The notes beneath the pieces are model-generated. The model was not told the origin of the DNA. It ran no database searches and was given only the letters and a program-made list of their open reading frames with translations. A DNA stretch of 21,008 nt from Rhizophagus sp. LPA8_4_AMF (lineage: Eukaryota > Glomeromycota > Glomeromycetes > Glomerales > Glomeraceae): assembly GCA_021464525.1 (NCBI GenBank), contig JADRCO010001241.1, positions 1-21,008 of the forward strand, read 5' to 3'. How positions within the stretch are numbered: the first letter of the stretch is position 1; each line of letters opens with the position of its first letter. A program made the position numbers and the translations under genes. Of this stretch, positions 19,913 to 21,008 are shown one piece after another.

Positions 19913-20040
19913 ACCCTCTCATGCCTTTTGGCTAAGATCAAGTGTAGTATCCTGTTCTTTTCAGTATAATACTGAAATGTTACGCACTGTGTAACTTAGA
20001 TATTAACGAATTTTTGCACTTGGGGGAGGTAAATCTTTGT
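19913..20040 (+). ncRNA. U2 spliceosomal snRNA (possibly 3'-truncated copy)
   Basis: The 5' half matches the most conserved part of U2: ccttttggctaagatcaagt, then gtgtagtat, which holds the GUAGUA that pairs with the intron branch site. Next comes a stem II-like hairpin (tttcagtat paired with atactgaaa), a second stem (gttac...gtaac), and an Sm-like site aatttttg at 20009-20016. Two things are off. An extra C follows gtagtatc in the normally invariant branch-recognition block. After gggggagg (about 20022-20029) the DNA turns AT-rich, with no visible stems III and IV. The 5' end is set by alignment to the usual start; the 3' end is uncertain. The family call is firm, but whether it is functional is open. 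Confidence 0.82.
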
Positions 20041-20214
20041 TTTCTAATATAAAGACTATAAAAATTATTTAATATTTAAAATAATATATTATATTAGTAA
20101 TAAAAGTAATAAGTAAAATATGAAATGTTAGAAGAGTGCGATAATTGACAAAATTAAATACAATAAAAATAATAAAAATAAGTAAACTAACTAATTTTAT
20201 ATAAAATGAATGAT

Positions 20215-20258
20215 AATCATTTCACTGGTGCTTAGTAATTACCTAAGACGAAATGATT
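20215..20258. repeat. 44-base hairpin
   Basis: aatcatttc (20215-20223) pairs with gaaatgatt (20250-20258), and an inner cttag (20231-20235) pairs with ctaag (20243-20247). It has no gene context; a chance or mobile-element origin is possible. Confidence 0.4.
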
Positions 20259-20355
20259 AACCAGTTACTATGATTTTGTAATAATTGATATGCATTCCGG
20301 ATGCGCAAATTTTGTTTATTGTATATGCAATGCTTGTACTTGTGATCAACACTTT

Positions 20356-20373
20356 TGCACAATGCATTGTGCA
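20356..20373. repeat. Perfect 18-bp palindrome
   Basis: tgcacaatgcattgtgca is its own reverse complement. It lies about 120 bases upstream of the candidate small-exon gene at 20490, where a dimeric protein could bind. No factor is proposed. Confidence 0.4.
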
Positions 20374-20489
20374 TAAATATTATTACCATATTTATTCATA
20401 CTAATAAGAACGTTTAATAATAAAAATAAAAAAAGAAAAAAAAGATATTTACTTTATCTTTTCCAATTAGGGAGAATTTTGATATAGTA

Positions 20490-20948
20490 ATGGATCAATA
20501 TATCGGTAAAGGTAAGGTATATAACATGAATACATAATATAAATTAGAATTATTCAAAATTATTAAAACAAACTTGCAAAATAATGATACTAGTTTTGGG
20601 TGGTGTCAAGGAACCTGAAGGTAAATAAAGTATACAAAACAAGATAAAATAATTTTATTTATTAAAAAAACTTAATTGTGAATAATCAAATATAACTAAA
20701 ACTAATTTTGTAATATAACAAAACCAGTTTCCAGTAATATTGAAGAATTTGAAGAAAGTAGTACCAAGGAATCTAAAGGTATATTTAACAAGCTGAAATA
20801 TCATATTTTTATTTGTAAATACATTTTAAAACTAATCTATAATTATCCTCAATATAATATGAAAATATAATTTAAACTAACTATATTGTACAAAAATTAT
20901 ATTAAATATTTAGCTCGTAAGTTAATAGGTTATCTTATAATTCAATAA
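20490..20948 (+). CDS. Candidate gene start with tiny phase-1 exons
   Basis: Four pieces join cleanly: 20490-20511 (MDQYIGK, donor GTAAGG), 20594-20620 (27 bases, donor GTAAAT), 20728-20778 (51 bases, donor GTATAT) and 20914 onward (acceptor TATTTAG). Every junction falls after the first base of a codon, and exons two and three are exact multiples of three. The product begins MDQYIGKVLGGVKEPEVSSN and continues with an acidic Glu/Ser-rich stretch. If exon four is read through it ends in LIIQ at 20948, 44 residues in all. Alternatively the donor-like CTC/GTAAGT in exon four leads to exons beyond the window. I do not recognise the protein. The consistent phases favour a real transcript, but short AT-rich exons are easy to find by chance. 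Confidence 0.3.
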
Positions 20949-21008
20949 TAATGAAATTACTCATTATTTTCATTGTATTCCATATAACTAAATAATTTAT
21001 TTAATGAT

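Noticed and set aside
1..21008. CRISPR array, bacterial operons or ribosome binding sites
   Set aside because: No regular spacer-repeat pattern is present, and intron-rich genes plus a U2 snRNA show that the DNA is eukaryotic.

Overview
The window looks like nuclear DNA from an arbuscular mycorrhizal fungus (Glomeromycotina, probably Rhizophagus or a close relative). It is strongly AT-rich. Its genes are broken by many short GT-AG introns of about 70-90 bases, and much of it is decayed gene and repeat material. The protein families point the same way: two AIG1-type GTPase/Hedgehog-type Hint fusions (the GIN1 architecture described from the mycorrhizal fungus Glomus mosseae), a methyltransferase that resembles the large S-adenosylmethionine-dependent family of Rhizophagus, and the cysteine-rich leader that precedes many Rhizophagus protein kinases. 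The organism call is inference from this combination.

Layout. Bases 1-5,200 are gene-poor: a diverged 172-bp tandem duplication, a doubtful 194-codon reading frame with an internal 36-bp repeat, a small inverted-repeat element, and coding-like fragments on the minus strand. Bases 5,261-6,504 hold a five-exon methyltransferase gene broken by three frameshifts and a mutated splice donor. Bases 6,700-10,500 hold a hairpin element, two more decayed coding relics, tandem repeats and a cluster of nested inverted repeats.

The centre (10,524-15,600, minus strand) is the best-supported part. Two seven-exon genes lie head to tail and have the same intron positions and phases. Each encodes an AIG1 GTPase domain, a charged helical linker, a Hedgehog-type Hint domain and a conserved C-terminal region. 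They arose by tandem duplication that included about 250 bp of upstream DNA. The Hint-coding half is almost identical between the copies while the GTPase half and linker have diverged, which suggests gene conversion or strong constraint. The upstream gene (B) has lost the Gly before the Hint cysteine. The downstream gene (A) has GC instead of GT at one Hint intron.

Bases 15,640-18,000 look mobile: a Helitron-like 3' terminus, a broken kinase-leader fragment just upstream of it in the same orientation, and an array of 100-120-bp units in which 16-base cores are bounded by acceptor-like and donor-like signals. The right end has a U2 snRNA gene or 3'-truncated U2 copy with a TATA-like box, several hairpins, and the possible start of a gene made of very small phase-1 exons.
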